Below the pieces are notes generated by a model. It saw nothing but the letters and a program-made list of their open reading frames with translations. It did no database searches and was not told the origin of the DNA. A stretch of DNA of 64,000 bases from Pimelobacter simplex (lineage in GTDB: Bacteria > Actinomycetota > Actinomycetes > Propionibacteriales > Nocardioidaceae), in NCBI RefSeq assembly GCF_024662235.1, contig NZ_CP096276.1, positions 2,666,001 through 2,730,000 on the forward strand. The letters are read 5' to 3'. Shown here piece by piece: positions 8,256 through 16,458 of this stretch. A program made the translations under genes and the position numbers. Every line of letters starts with the position of its first letter. Within the stretch, counting starts at the first letter, position 1.

Positions 8256-11200
8256 GGCGTCGGCGCCCTCGGCGACCACGTCGCTGATCGGGGTGATCCA
8301 GGACTGGTGCGAGCGCGCGTTCTTGGTGATCGCGAGCAGGTCGTCCATGTGCGGCTCCAGGCCGGTCACCTTGTCGAGCGGGACGCCGATGATGAGCTGG
8401 AAGCCCAGGCCCTTCCAGGCCTGCACGGCGCGCCCGGCGAACTCCGAGTCCGCCTTGACGAAGCCCTCGTCGAGGAAGACCGGCGCGAACCGCGGCCGCG
8501 AGCGCATCTCGTCGCCGAGCCGGAAGCGCAGCGCGGAGCCCACGATGAAGGCGACGAGCTCCTGGCTCTCGCCACCGGACTTCTCCCCCAGCGTGCGGTA
8601 CGTCGCGCGCAGCTCACCGGTCAGGTGGTCGTAGCGCTCGGCGCTGATCTCCACGTGCCGGCGTACGTCGAGCAGCCGGTCGCGGTCGGTGGTCAGCGTC
8701 GGGCCCTCGCCGGACTGGGACGGCTTGCGCAGCTGCTGCATGAACCGGCTCAGCTCGGTGAAGCGCTTCTCGAGCCCGGCCTCGTCGAGCTCGGCGGTGG
8801 CACCCGAGGACAGCGCGCGCAGGTCCTTCATGAAGACCTGCACGTGCGCCGGCGCGAGGCGGCGCAGCCGGATGCGGAGCCGGTCGGCCTCGGCGCCGAA
8901 CTCCAGGCGCCGCAGGATGGCGTTGATCGGCTCGAGCCGGTCCTCGATCTCCTCGACCGAGGACGACATGGCGCCGACCAGCGGCACCAGGTCCTGCCCG
9001 CTCCACTCGGTGAGCCGGCGGCGCCACTCGGCGCGACGGTCGGCCAGGCCGGTGCCGCGGATCTCGTCGAGGATCCGCGCGTAGTCGGCGTAGGAGTCCG
9101 CGGTGGCGCCGAGGTTCGGCGAGTCCCACTGGAACTTGTAGTGCTTGAAGATGAGCGCCAGGTCGTCGTCGCAGCGCCGGATCTCGGCGTCCGCGTCGGC
9201 CACGGCCGTGCGCAACCGCTCGCCCAGGCGGTGGGAGTTGTCCGCGAACCGGTCGAGGTCCTCGGGGTCCGCGGGAGCCGCGGCAGCGGCGAAGTCCGCG
9301 GCCAGGGCGGCCTCCTGCTCCTCGGAGAGCCGGACCGAGCCGCCGGCCTCCATCGCCTCGAGGCGGTCCTTGACCAGGTCCTCGGAGTCGACGAGCTCGC
9401 TGTGCGCGCCGTTGAGCTCGCGCTGGCGCTGCTCCAGGGCGAACCGCTCCTGACGGGTGTCGTCGAGGCGGTGCACCAGCTCGTCGATCTGCTGCTGCAG
9501 CACCTGGAGCTGGTCGTCGGAGGTGAGGATGTCGGTCCGCCGCTGCTCCAGCTCGGAGATGCGGCGGTCGCTGCCCGCCACGTCGACGTCGTCGAAGCGG
9601 ACCATGGCGATCGCGTCGTACGCCTTGCGCTGCTGCTCCAGGAGCCGGCCGCGCCGGTCGAGGTCGGCGAGCTGGGCGTCGACCTGCTCCATCCGGCGCT
9701 CCAGCTCGTCGAGCTGGCCGTCGATCTCGGCGATCGCGTCCTCGTTGGAGAAGCCGATGATGTTGCGCTGGTCGTTGCGACCGTGGGCGCCGCGGCGCCC
9801 GTTGCGGGTCTGGCCGGCGGCGGTCACCCGGAAGCCGGGGCCGTCGAGCTCGGCGGCGCTCTCGACGCAGTAGGCGTTGCGGGAGGGGTCCTCGACGTGC
9901 TGCTGGACCCAGCCCGAGAAGGGCGACTCCTTGAACAGCAGCTTGCCCGCGACCCGCTCGGGGTCGGCCGGGCCGGTGTCGGGCAGGTCGAGCTCGACAC
10001 CCTGGAAGGTCAGCCGGGCCGGCAGCCGCAGGTCGTCGATGGCCGCGGAGAACTCGTCGAGCCGGTCGAGCGGGACGAGCATCATCCGGGCGGTGCCGCC
10101 CAGGACGGTCTCGATCGCGGTGCGCCAGCGCGCCTCCTCGGGCGCGAGGTCGATCAGCTCGGCGACGAACGGCAGCTCGTCGACGCGCAGGCCGCTGGCC
10201 TGGGCGACGGCGCCCCGCAGGTCGTGCAGGTACGACGGCACCCGGCCCGCGCGGTTCTCGAGCGAGGTGCGCTCGCGCTGGAGCACGGACTGCTCGTTCT
10301 TGAGCGGGACCAGACCGTCGCGGACCCGGTCACGCTCGGCGCGCAGCGTCGCCTGCTCGGCCTCGCCGGCCGAGAGCCGCTTGCGGGCCAGGAGCTGCAG
10401 CTCGGCGAAGGCGGACGCCGAGTCCATCGCGGACTCCAGGTCGGGCGCGTCGGCGTCGGTGAGCCCGACGAGCGGGTAGACCCGCTCCTCGAGCTCGGAG
10501 AGCCGGTTGGCGCGCTCCTCGCGGATCACCCGCTCGTGCTCGGCCTGCGCGGCGAGCGCCTGGAGGTCGCCGCCACCGGCGGCGCGGTGGGCCTCCTTGG
10601 CCGCCTCCAGGTCACCGGCCAGCGTGGTCTCGGCCGAGCGCGTCGCGGTCAGGCCCTCGACGGTGCCCTGCCGGGCGTCGCGGTTGCCGGTGACGGCGGA
10701 CTCGATGAGGCGCAGGTGGGTCTTGAGCAGCCACAGCCGCAGCGGGGTGTCGCCGGACAGCGTGACGCCGTAGGAGTCGAGCTCGGACAGCCGCGCGGTC
10801 GCGGCGACCTTGCGCTCCTGCAGGTCGGTGATCGGCTCGAGCAGCTCGAGCTTCTGCTCCTCGGTGCGCATCGCGGCGTACGACGCGTCGAGGTCGTCGA
10901 AGTGCTCGATCGCCCGGTCCGCGGCGGCATAGGTCGAGGGCCGCTCCAGGACCATGTCCTTGTAGAGCTCGTCGACGCTGCGGACCTGGTTGCCGGCCTG
11001 GATGCGCGCGAGCAGGCGCAGCGCCTTGGAGCCGTCGCCGTTGGCGCCGATGCCCAGCCGGGCGTGCAGGACGGCGGTGAACTCGGCGTACGTGCGGTGC
11101 ACGCGGATGCCCGGGTAGAGCTTCTTGAGCGTGTTGGCGTGGAAGCGCTCGGGGACGGCGACCTCGAGCGTCTCGAGCGAGAGCGGTCCCTCGTGGGTGG

Positions 11201-11717
11201 CGAGCTGCATCTGCACCTCGCCGGAGCGCGACGCGCGGCGCGGCACGTAGTAGGTGCGCAGGGCCGTGAACCGGCCGCCCTGGTCGTTGACGAACGTCAT
11301 CGCGACCGCGCCCCAGGTGTCGGTGCCCTTGCCGCGCAGGAGCTTCTCCTCGGGGCGGCCGGTCTTGGGGTTGTCGATGACGTCGACCGCGCCGCGCAGG
11401 TAGGACAGCAGGTTGCGTTGGCCGGCGCTGCGCGCGCGGCCCGCGACGGCGTCGTTGGAGGCGCCGTTGAACTTGGTGTCGGAGGGCATCATCAGCGCCG
11501 TGTAGGCGTCGAGGATGGTGCTCTTGCCGACGCCGGAGGCACCGGAGATCATCGTCGCGTCACCGCGCAGCGGGACGGTCGTGAGGCCGCTGAAGCCGCC
11601 CCAGTTGACGAGCTGGAGCAGGGACGCGCGCCACTGGACCGTGTCGTCGGCCGGGGTCGCGACGACCTCGCGCTCGAACAGGCCGCCCTCGACGTCCTCG
11701 ATCTCGTCGATGCTCAC
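8247..11717 (-). CDS. jetC: Wadjet JetC / MksB-like SMC ATPase
   Basis: 1156 aa. The N-terminal ATPase half carries Walker A GASGVGKST at residues 59-67. Long coiled coils flank a central globular hinge-like region (about 480-620, with TAIETVLGGTARMMLVPLDRL). The C-terminal ATPase half carries the signature GEKSGGESQE near 1044 and Walker B VFLDEGF near 1080. It is the MukB/MksB-type motor that extrudes DNA loops in Wadjet plasmid-defence complexes. Start GTG at 11717 overlaps the jetB stop (GTGA). No jetD follows: the next gene is convergent and unrelated, and jetC is the last gene of the transcription unit. Confidence 0.93.
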   Translation of the reverse strand: MSIDEIEDVEGGLFEREVVATPADDTVQWRASLLQLVNWGGFSGLTTVPLRGDATMISGASGVGKSTILDAYTALMMPSDTKFNGASNDAVAGRARSAGQRNLLSYLRGAVDVIDNPKTGRPEEKLLRGKGTDTWGAVAMTFVNDQGGRFTALRTYYVPRRASRSGEVQMQLATHEGPLSLETLEVAVPERFHANTLKKLYPGIRVHRTYAEFTAVLHARLGIGANGDGSKALRLLARIQAGNQVRSVDELYKDMVLERPSTYAAADRAIEHFDDLDASYAAMRTEEQKLELLEPITDLQERKVAATARLSELDSYGVTLSGDTPLRLWLLKTHLRLIESAVTGNRDARQGTVEGLTATRSAETTLAGDLEAAKEAHRAAGGGDLQALAAQAEHERVIREERANRLSELEERVYPLVGLTDADAPDLESAMDSASAFAELQLLARKRLSAGEAEQATLRAERDRVRDGLVPLKNEQSVLQRERTSLENRAGRVPSYLHDLRGAVAQASGLRVDELPFVAELIDLAPEEARWRTAIETVLGGTARMMLVPLDRLDEFSAAIDDLRLPARLTFQGVELDLPDTGPADPERVAGKLLFKESPFSGWVQQHVEDPSRNAYCVESAAELDGPGFRVTAAGQTRNGRRGAHGRNDQRNIIGFSNEDAIAEIDGQLDELERRMEQVDAQLADLDRRGRLLEQQRKAYDAIAMVRFDDVDVAGSDRRISELEQRRTDILTSDDQLQVLQQQIDELVHRLDDTRQERFALEQRQRELNGAHSELVDSEDLVKDRLEAMEAGGSVRLSEEQEAALAADFAAAAAPADPEDLDRFADNSHRLGERLRTAVADADAEIRRCDDDLALIFKHYKFQWDSPNLGATADSYADYARILDEIRGTGLADRRAEWRRRLTEWSGQDLVPLVGAMSSSVEEIEDRLEPINAILRRLEFGAEADRLRIRLRRLAPAHVQVFMKDLRALSSGATAELDEAGLEKRFTELSRFMQQLRKPSQSGEGPTLTTDRDRLLDVRRHVEISAERYDHLTGELRATYRTLGEKSGGESQELVAFIVGSALRFRLGDEMRSRPRFAPVFLDEGFVKADSEFAGRAVQAWKGLGFQLIIGVPLDKVTGLEPHMDDLLAITKNARSHQSWITPISDVVAEGADASA

Positions 11718-12445
11718 TCGCCGTCCTCCTCGAACAGGTCGGCCGGCTCGGCCGCCTCGGCCTCGTCGGCCGGCTCGGTGCCGTTGGCCTTCTGCAGCGC
11801 GTCGAGCAGCTCGTGGAGCAGCTCCAGCGGCAGCAGTGGCTCGACGGCCTCGCTGATCTCGTAGCGGTCCTCGGCGGCCGAGCCGATGAGCAGGCCCGCC
11901 TTGACGATGCTCACGACCGCGTTGCGGGCGCGCTTCTCGTCGCCCGCCTCGTCGGTGGCGTGGGTGGGCCGGAAGCTCGCGACGTAGTCGACGATGTCCT
12001 CGCGGTCGATGTAGACCCGCGCGTCCCCGCCGGCCAGACCCGCGCGCAGCCGGTCGCGCAGGTGCACCAGCACCAGCGTCTCCTCGCGCGACCACGCCGT
12101 GTCGTGCAGCAGCGTCGGGAACCGCCCGCCGGTCTCCGAGAACGCCTGGCGCTTCCACGCGACCTCGCGCGCCGGGTCGACCTGGAGGTCGAGGAAGAGG
12201 TCGTTGAGCCGCGAGCGGATGACCCGCTCGTGCTCGACCAGCACCTGCCAGTCGCGCGGGTGGGTGCGCGCGCTGATGAACCGCTGCTTGAGGAGCGTGA
12301 CCAGGGCGTGGCGCTGGGCGTACTCCAGACCGCCCTCGTCGCCCTCGAACAGCGACACCGAGCGCTCGTCGGCGACCTCGTCGAGGTCGTCGAAGTCGTT
12401 GGCGACCACGTCGAGCTCGTCGGGCTGGTCCAGGTCGACGCTCAT
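11714..12445 (-). CDS. jetB: Wadjet JetB / MksE-like KITE subunit (DUF4194)
   Basis: 243 aa. The acidic N-terminus (DLDQPDELDVVANDFDDLDEV) leads into paired winged-helix domains: YAQRHALVTLLKQRFISARTH, LNDLFLDLQVDPAREVAWKRQ, then LVLVHLRDRLRAG and DIVDYVASFRP, ending in an acidic tail. This is the DUF4194 layout. KITE subunits bind the kleisin (JetA) and DNA in the SMC complex. The start ATG at 12445 overlaps the jetA stop (ATGA) and the stop overlaps the jetC start, so the three genes are translationally coupled and probably made in fixed ratio. Confidence 0.9.
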   Translation of the reverse strand: MSVDLDQPDELDVVANDFDDLDEVADERSVSLFEGDEGGLEYAQRHALVTLLKQRFISARTHPRDWQVLVEHERVIRSRLNDLFLDLQVDPAREVAWKRQAFSETGGRFPTLLHDTAWSREETLVLVHLRDRLRAGLAGGDARVYIDREDIVDYVASFRPTHATDEAGDEKRARNAVVSIVKAGLLIGSAAEDRYEISEAVEPLLPLELLHELLDALQKANGTEPADEAEAAEPADLFEEDGE

Positions 12446-13932
12446 CGGTGGGACTCCTCTCGGGAGAGATCGGGGTCGGGCAGCGGCGTGCGCGGCACGG
12501 CGAAGGTGCGGCGCGTGCCGTCGGGACGGACGGCGGCGAACGCCTCGACGCCGTCCTCGGTCTCCCACTCCTGGTCGGCTGCGAGGTGCAGCAGGCCGAA
12601 GATCTCGACCGGCCGGCGCAGCGACGGCTCCAGGGTGTCGAACAGCTCGCCCAGCGAGCCGGCCGGCAGCAGGTCGCGCAGCGCGTCGTCGAGGCGCTGG
12701 CGCAGCGAGCCCAGCTGGGGACCGCCCTGCGCCATCAGCTCGGTCAGCGACAGTGACGGGGCGTCGGCCGGGTCGGCCGCGGTGATCGGGTCGGGCAGGA
12801 TGTCGTCCGCGGGGTCGTAGAAGCGCTCGCGCAGGTGGTCGACGCTCGCCCGGTCGGGCAGCAGGGAGACGTCGTGGGCGGCGCGGGGGCCCGTCGTACC
12901 CATCCAGGTCATGAGGGCCGACTCGACCTGGCGCAGCGTCTGCTCCAGCTCGCGGTCGCGGGCGGCGTCGTGGGAGACGATGTACTCCTTGAGCGTTGCC
13001 GTCACCCGGCTGCGCTGGGCCAGCACCCGGTCGAGACCGTCGCGGACCAGCTTGACGGTCCCTCGCAGCTCGGCCCGGTCGGCGTCGCCGAGGATCCCGT
13101 CGGAGAGCGGGTGCTCCAGCAGCGCCCCGAGGTCCTCGCGCAGCTGGGTGACCAGGCCGTCGTCACGCAGCAGCGCGAACGCCCCCTCGAACGCCCGCCC
13201 CTCGTGGGTGGCCGTCATCAGCGCGTCGGCCCGCGCCAGGTAGTCGTCGATCACGTCGCCCGCCGGCCGGTCCTCGGCCCGGAACGCGGCCAGGATCTCG
13301 CCCCGGATCGTCGCGAACCGCTCCTCCACCCGTGCGAAGTCGCTCGGCAGCGCCGAGATCAGCGACAGCAGCTCGGTGAACCCCTCGGACATGTAGTCCT
13401 CGGTCGCACTGACCAGCTCGGCCCCGTCGACCAGGCGGTCGCGCTCGGCCTTGAGCCGCGCGATCTCGTCGTTGAGGAGGGTGACCCGGGCACCCCGGTC
13501 GGGGTTCGCCTCGGAGTTGAACCGGCGCACCGTGCTCAGGATCGTGGTGATCCGGTGCTCGCTCAGCGTCGCCCGGTCCCGCGCGAGGTTCTTGACCAGC
13601 TCGAGCGCCTGCTGCGCGTACGACGTCAGCGAGTAGACCTCGTTGCCCTGCTCGTCGAGCGAGCGCACCAGCCACTGCCCCCGCATCCACCGCTGGCAGA
13701 TGTCACGCCCGGTACCGCTGGGCAGGTCGGTCTCCCCCGCCTTGCGGATCTCGGCGAGGTGCTCCTCGACCTGCGTGTGCAGCCGCGCGGTCGGGATCGG
13801 CTTGTTGTTGCGGCCGAAGGACTCCCGGAAGATCGTGATCACGACCGGCGCCTGACGCTGGTGGAGCAGGGTCAACGTGGGCTGCGCGAAGGCACCCTTG
13901 ACCCTCGCCAGCTCCCCGGCGATCTCGCTCAT
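12442..13932 (-). CDS. jetA: Wadjet JetA / MksF-like kleisin (DUF3375)
   Basis: 496 aa, the normal DUF3375 length. The N-terminus has LLHQRQAPVVITIFRESFGR and IPTARLHTQVEEHLAEIR, then the signature CQRWMRGQWLVRSLDEQGNEVYSL and EHRITTILSTVRRFN. The middle is helical (LNDEIARLKAERDRLVDGAEL). DUF3375 is the kleisin that bridges the JetC heads. First gene of jetA-jetB-jetC. Start ATG at 13932 gives MSEIAGELARVKGAF. The 144 bp upstream separates it from an unrelated same-strand gene. I see no obvious promoter, but the gap is GC-rich and hard to read. Confidence 0.9.
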   Translation of the reverse strand: MSEIAGELARVKGAFAQPTLTLLHQRQAPVVITIFRESFGRNNKPIPTARLHTQVEEHLAEIRKAGETDLPSGTGRDICQRWMRGQWLVRSLDEQGNEVYSLTSYAQQALELVKNLARDRATLSEHRITTILSTVRRFNSEANPDRGARVTLLNDEIARLKAERDRLVDGAELVSATEDYMSEGFTELLSLISALPSDFARVEERFATIRGEILAAFRAEDRPAGDVIDDYLARADALMTATHEGRAFEGAFALLRDDGLVTQLREDLGALLEHPLSDGILGDADRAELRGTVKLVRDGLDRVLAQRSRVTATLKEYIVSHDAARDRELEQTLRQVESALMTWMGTTGPRAAHDVSLLPDRASVDHLRERFYDPADDILPDPITAADPADAPSLSLTELMAQGGPQLGSLRQRLDDALRDLLPAGSLGELFDTLEPSLRRPVEIFGLLHLAADQEWETEDGVEAFAAVRPDGTRRTFAVPRTPLPDPDLSREESHR

Positions 13933-14060
13933 CTGCCCCCCGGTCGTCCTGCTGCTTGCGGTCGTGCTCGTCGCCGTCGCGCCCGCGCGCGGGGTGCGCT
14001 GGGCTCGGACGGACGGTCAAGCATGTCAGAGGGGGCGAGCGAGGCTGAATCGAGCCGGGC

Positions 14061-14077
14061 GGCGCCCGTCGGGCGCC
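14061..14077 (-). terminator. Hairpin at the 3' end of the SCO6745-like gene
   Basis: GGCGCCC-GTC-GGGCGCC forms a 7-bp GC stem that ends at the last base of the TAG stop codon (14077-14079 on the minus strand). It would terminate the upstream gene before the jetA promoter region. There is no T-tract. Confidence 0.45.
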
Positions 14078-14910
14078 TAGGCGGAGGCCGCCTCCGTGAG
14101 CCGGGCCGCGATCGGCTCCAGCGCCGCGACCAGCTCCTCGAGCTCCCCCGCCGCCAGCCCCTCGTACGGCGCCTCGGCCAGCGCGTCCGTCAGCGCCTCG
14201 ATCCGGTCCTTGGTGGCGCGCCCGGCCGGAGTGAAGCGGCCCCCGGCGTCGAGGAGCCCGCGCTCGCGCAGGTCGGCCATCACCGCGGCCAGCTCGCCCG
14301 CGGGCAGGTGGTGGATCCGGCCGAACGACTCCGCCGGGTGGATGCCCAGGTCGAGGGCGCTGAGGACGTGTGCGGCGATGCCGCCGATCCGCTCGCCGAC
14401 CAGGGCGGCGATGTGGCCGTCGCCGCGGTGCTCGCGCAGCATGTTGGCCGCGTGCCAGAGCCGGGCCACCGGCTCGTCGGGGACGGGGAGAGCGCGCAGG
14501 CCGGCGTACATGACCCGGCCGTCGGTCGGGGCGCTGACTGCGGCCTGCGTGAGCAGGTCGGCGGCCCGCGCGAGCCCCGGCGTCTCGGCGAGGTCGCCGA
14601 GGATGCGCCGCAGGGCGGCCGCGCAACCGCGCTGGCGCGCGGCGTGGGCGGCCTCGGGCGTGGTCGTCTCCCACACCTTCGGGACGTGCCGAGCCACCTC
14701 GCCCGCGCCGAAGTTGTAGAACGCCGCGTGCACCACCTCCGCCGGCGCCCGCCCCAGCGGCGCGGAGCGGCCCGCGAAGTAGCCGTCCCAGTAGTTGCGG
14801 AAGCCGAGCTCCGCCATCGCCTCGTTGGGCTCGTCGGCGGTGAAGTTGACCATCGGGATCGGCTCGACGAGGTCGTACATGCGGCGGGCGACGGCGACGG
14901 CGTGGGACAT
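14077..14910 (-). CDS. SCO6745-like helical protein (MarR/HTH-related)
   Basis: 277 aa. N-terminal segment VAVARRMYDLVEPIPMVNF, then WDGYFAGRSAPLGRAPAEVVHAAFYNF, match a conserved actinobacterial family I know as SCO6745. The C-terminal half (LPAGELAAVMADLRERGLLDAGGRFTPAGRATKDRIE) has a winged-helix look, as in MarR regulators, with a family-specific helical N-terminus. The function is not established. Start ATG at 14910 with AGGAG 5 nt upstream; a longer frame upstream is antisense to the divergent VOC gene. Only 46 bp separate the two divergent starts, so it could regulate its neighbour. Confidence 0.75.
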   Translation of the reverse strand: MSHAVAVARRMYDLVEPIPMVNFTADEPNEAMAELGFRNYWDGYFAGRSAPLGRAPAEVVHAAFYNFGAGEVARHVPKVWETTTPEAAHAARQRGCAAALRRILGDLAETPGLARAADLLTQAAVSAPTDGRVMYAGLRALPVPDEPVARLWHAANMLREHRGDGHIAALVGERIGGIAAHVLSALDLGIHPAESFGRIHHLPAGELAAVMADLRERGLLDAGGRFTPAGRATKDRIEALTDALAEAPYEGLAAGELEELVAALEPIAARLTEAASA

Positions 14911-14956
14911 CGGGGGCTCCTGGTGCTCGGCGCCTCGGTGGCGGAGAGTTGGTTCC

Positions 14957-15397
14957 ATGACACATGTAAGACGCTTCGACCACGTCGGAATCACCGTTGC
15001 CGACCTCGACGCGGCCACCGCCTTCTTCGTCGGGCTGGGCCTCGAGGTCGAGGGCACCGGCTCCGTGCAGGGCGAGTTCATCGACACCGTCTGCGGCATT
15101 CCCGGGGCGCACTGCGAGATCGTCATGCTCCGCCCGCCCGGCGACGGCTCCCGGCTCGAGCTCGCCCGGTTCGTCACGCCCGACCACGTGCCCGGGTCGC
15201 CGTACGCGATGGCCAACGAGGTGGGCCTGCGCAACGTCTCGTTCGAGGTCGAGGACCTCCAGGCGGCCCTCGACGCGGTGGCCGCCGACGGGTACGGGCT
15301 GGTCGCCGGGATCGGCGAGTACGAGGGCAGCGTGCGGATGGCCTACGTCCGCGGGCCCGAGGGGATCGTGGTGTCGCTCTTCGAGCAGGTGGGATGA
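14957..15397 (+). CDS. VOC superfamily (glyoxalase/epimerase-like) protein
   Basis: 146 aa. Starts MTHVRRFDHVGITVADLDAA, the classic VOC opening with a potential metal-ligand His9, and has two beta-alpha-beta-beta-beta modules (VSFEVEDLQAALDAVAADGYG, then VRMAYVRGPEGIVVSLFEQ). The terminal glutamate of SLFEQ is the usual last metal ligand. Likely a methylmalonyl-CoA epimerase-like or dioxygenase-like enzyme of unknown substrate. ATG at 14957 is preferred over a longer upstream frame that runs back through the divergent gene. Confidence 0.82.
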   Translation: MTHVRRFDHVGITVADLDAATAFFVGLGLEVEGTGSVQGEFIDTVCGIPGAHCEIVMLRPPGDGSRLELARFVTPDHVPGSPYAMANEVGLRNVSFEVEDLQAALDAVAADGYGLVAGIGEYEGSVRMAYVRGPEGIVVSLFEQVG

Positions 15398-15413
15398 GCC
15401 CCTCGCCAAGATC

Positions 15414-15427
15414 TAGAACACGTTCTA
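15414..15427. promoter_or_regulatory. KstR-type TetR operator, TAGAACACGTTCTA
   Basis: The 14-mer fits TnnAACnnGTTnnA exactly, the palindrome bound by KstR, the TetR repressor of cholesterol and steroid catabolism in mycobacteria and rhodococci. It is a perfect palindrome except for the two central bases. It ends 10 bp before the start codon of the NTF2-like gene, so bound protein would block initiation. Confidence 0.6.
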
Positions 15428-15437
15428 CTCTCTCGGC

Positions 15438-15920
15438 ATGGACCTCGTCGCGATCGAAGAGATCAAGCGCCTCAAGCACCGCTACTTCCGCACCCTCGAC
15501 CTGAAGGTCTGGGACGAGTTCGCCGACTGCCTGGCCGAGGACGTCTCGGCCCGCTACGGCACCCAGGCGATGGACAAGCCGCTGCACTACGACAACCGGG
15601 CGGATGTCGTCGACTTCATGCAGAACAACCTCGGCCCGGGGATCATCACGATCCACATCGCGAACCACCCCGAGATCGACGTCGACGGCGACACCGCGAC
15701 CGGCTCGTGGGCCTTCGAGGACACGGTGATCGTGCCGGACTTCAAGGTGCAGATCCGGGGCGGCGGGTACTACGTCGACACCTACCGGCGCGACGCGGAC
15801 GGTGCCTGGCGGATCGCGTCGACGCAGTACGAGCGGATCTACGAGGCGATGACCTCGCTCGACGACACCCCGAGCTTCAAGCTCATCGCCAACCGGTGGG
15901 ACCCCTCGCTGCAGCACTGA
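15438..15920 (+). CDS. NTF2-like / SnoaL-like protein, probable steroid-catabolism enzyme
   Basis: 160 aa cone-fold protein: AIEEIKRLKHRYFRTLDLKVWDEFADCLAEDV at the N-terminus, HIANHPEIDVDGDTATGSWAFED in the middle, GGGYYVDTYRRDADGAWRIASTQYERIYE near the end, all typical of NTF2/SnoaL-like domains. The family includes ketosteroid isomerases, dehydratases and non-enzymatic proteins. A KstR-type operator lies directly upstream, which points to steroid or related lipid breakdown. Catalytic residues cannot be assigned without a structure. It is followed after 37 bp by a same-strand membrane protein. Confidence 0.8.
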   Translation: MDLVAIEEIKRLKHRYFRTLDLKVWDEFADCLAEDVSARYGTQAMDKPLHYDNRADVVDFMQNNLGPGIITIHIANHPEIDVDGDTATGSWAFEDTVIVPDFKVQIRGGGYYVDTYRRDADGAWRIASTQYERIYEAMTSLDDTPSFKLIANRWDPSLQH

Positions 15921-15957
15921 GCCGGGTTGGGTCGGACCGCCGACCTAGGGTGAAGCC

Positions 15958-16440
15958 ATGAACCTGACGCACGCACCCCTGCGGGCTGCCACGGGCGCCT
16001 TCATCCTCAACTCCGGCCTGACCAAGCTGGGCGCGGACGCCGCCACGGCGCAGCAGCTGCACGGCTTCGCCAGCACGGCGTACCCCCAGTTCACGAACAT
16101 GGACGCCACCCAGTTCACCAAGATGCTCGCCGTCGGCGAGATCGCGCTGGGCAGCGCCCTGCTGACGCCCAAGGTGCCCTCGGCGCTCGCGGGCGCTGCG
16201 CTCACAGCGTTCGGCGCCGGGATGCTGGGGCTCTACGCGCGGGTGCCCGGGCTGCGCCGCGAGGGGAGCATCCGGCCGACCGAGGCGGGCGTGCCGATCG
16301 CGAAGGACGTCTGGCTGGTGGGCGCGGGGGCGACGCTGGGCCTGCAGGGCTTCTTCAACGGCGCCCGGCGGGCCGGCAAGCGGGCGGCGACCAAGGTCGG
16401 CGCGGCGGCCGAGAGCGCGCACGACGCGCTCCCGTTCTGA
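15958..16440 (+). CDS. DoxX-like small membrane protein
   Basis: 160 aa. Hydrophobic segments lie around residues 8-20, 55-95 (MLAVGEIALGSALLTPKVPSAL then AGAALTAFGAGMLGLYAR) and 118-133, and the C-terminus is basic (RRAGKRAATKVG). The N-terminal pattern AATGAFILNSGLTKLGADAATAQQLHGFA resembles DoxX-like proteins. Function unknown. Ends 18 bp before the GST-like gene on the same strand and is probably cotranscribed with it. Confidence 0.6.
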   Translation: MNLTHAPLRAATGAFILNSGLTKLGADAATAQQLHGFASTAYPQFTNMDATQFTKMLAVGEIALGSALLTPKVPSALAGAALTAFGAGMLGLYARVPGLRREGSIRPTEAGVPIAKDVWLVGAGATLGLQGFFNGARRAGKRAATKVGAAAESAHDALPF

Positions 16441-16458
16441 GCGGGCGGGGCGACGACG

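Noticed and set aside
8307..11864. A 1185-codon open frame on the plus strand across jetC
   Set aside because: It is antisense to the well-supported jetC gene, is full of Arg/Val/Gly/Leu low-complexity runs and shows no domain. Long antisense frames are expected at this GC content.
14077..14910. Possible jetD (nuclease) upstream of jetA
   Set aside because: The protein is an SCO6745-like helical/winged-helix protein with no TOPRIM (DxD) or DUF2220/DUF3322 features, and a terminator-like hairpin separates it from jetA.
12835..15504. An 889-codon plus-strand frame opposite jetA and the SCO6745-like gene
   Set aside because: Antisense shadow, low-complexity translation, no ribosome-binding site; the minus-strand genes are clear.
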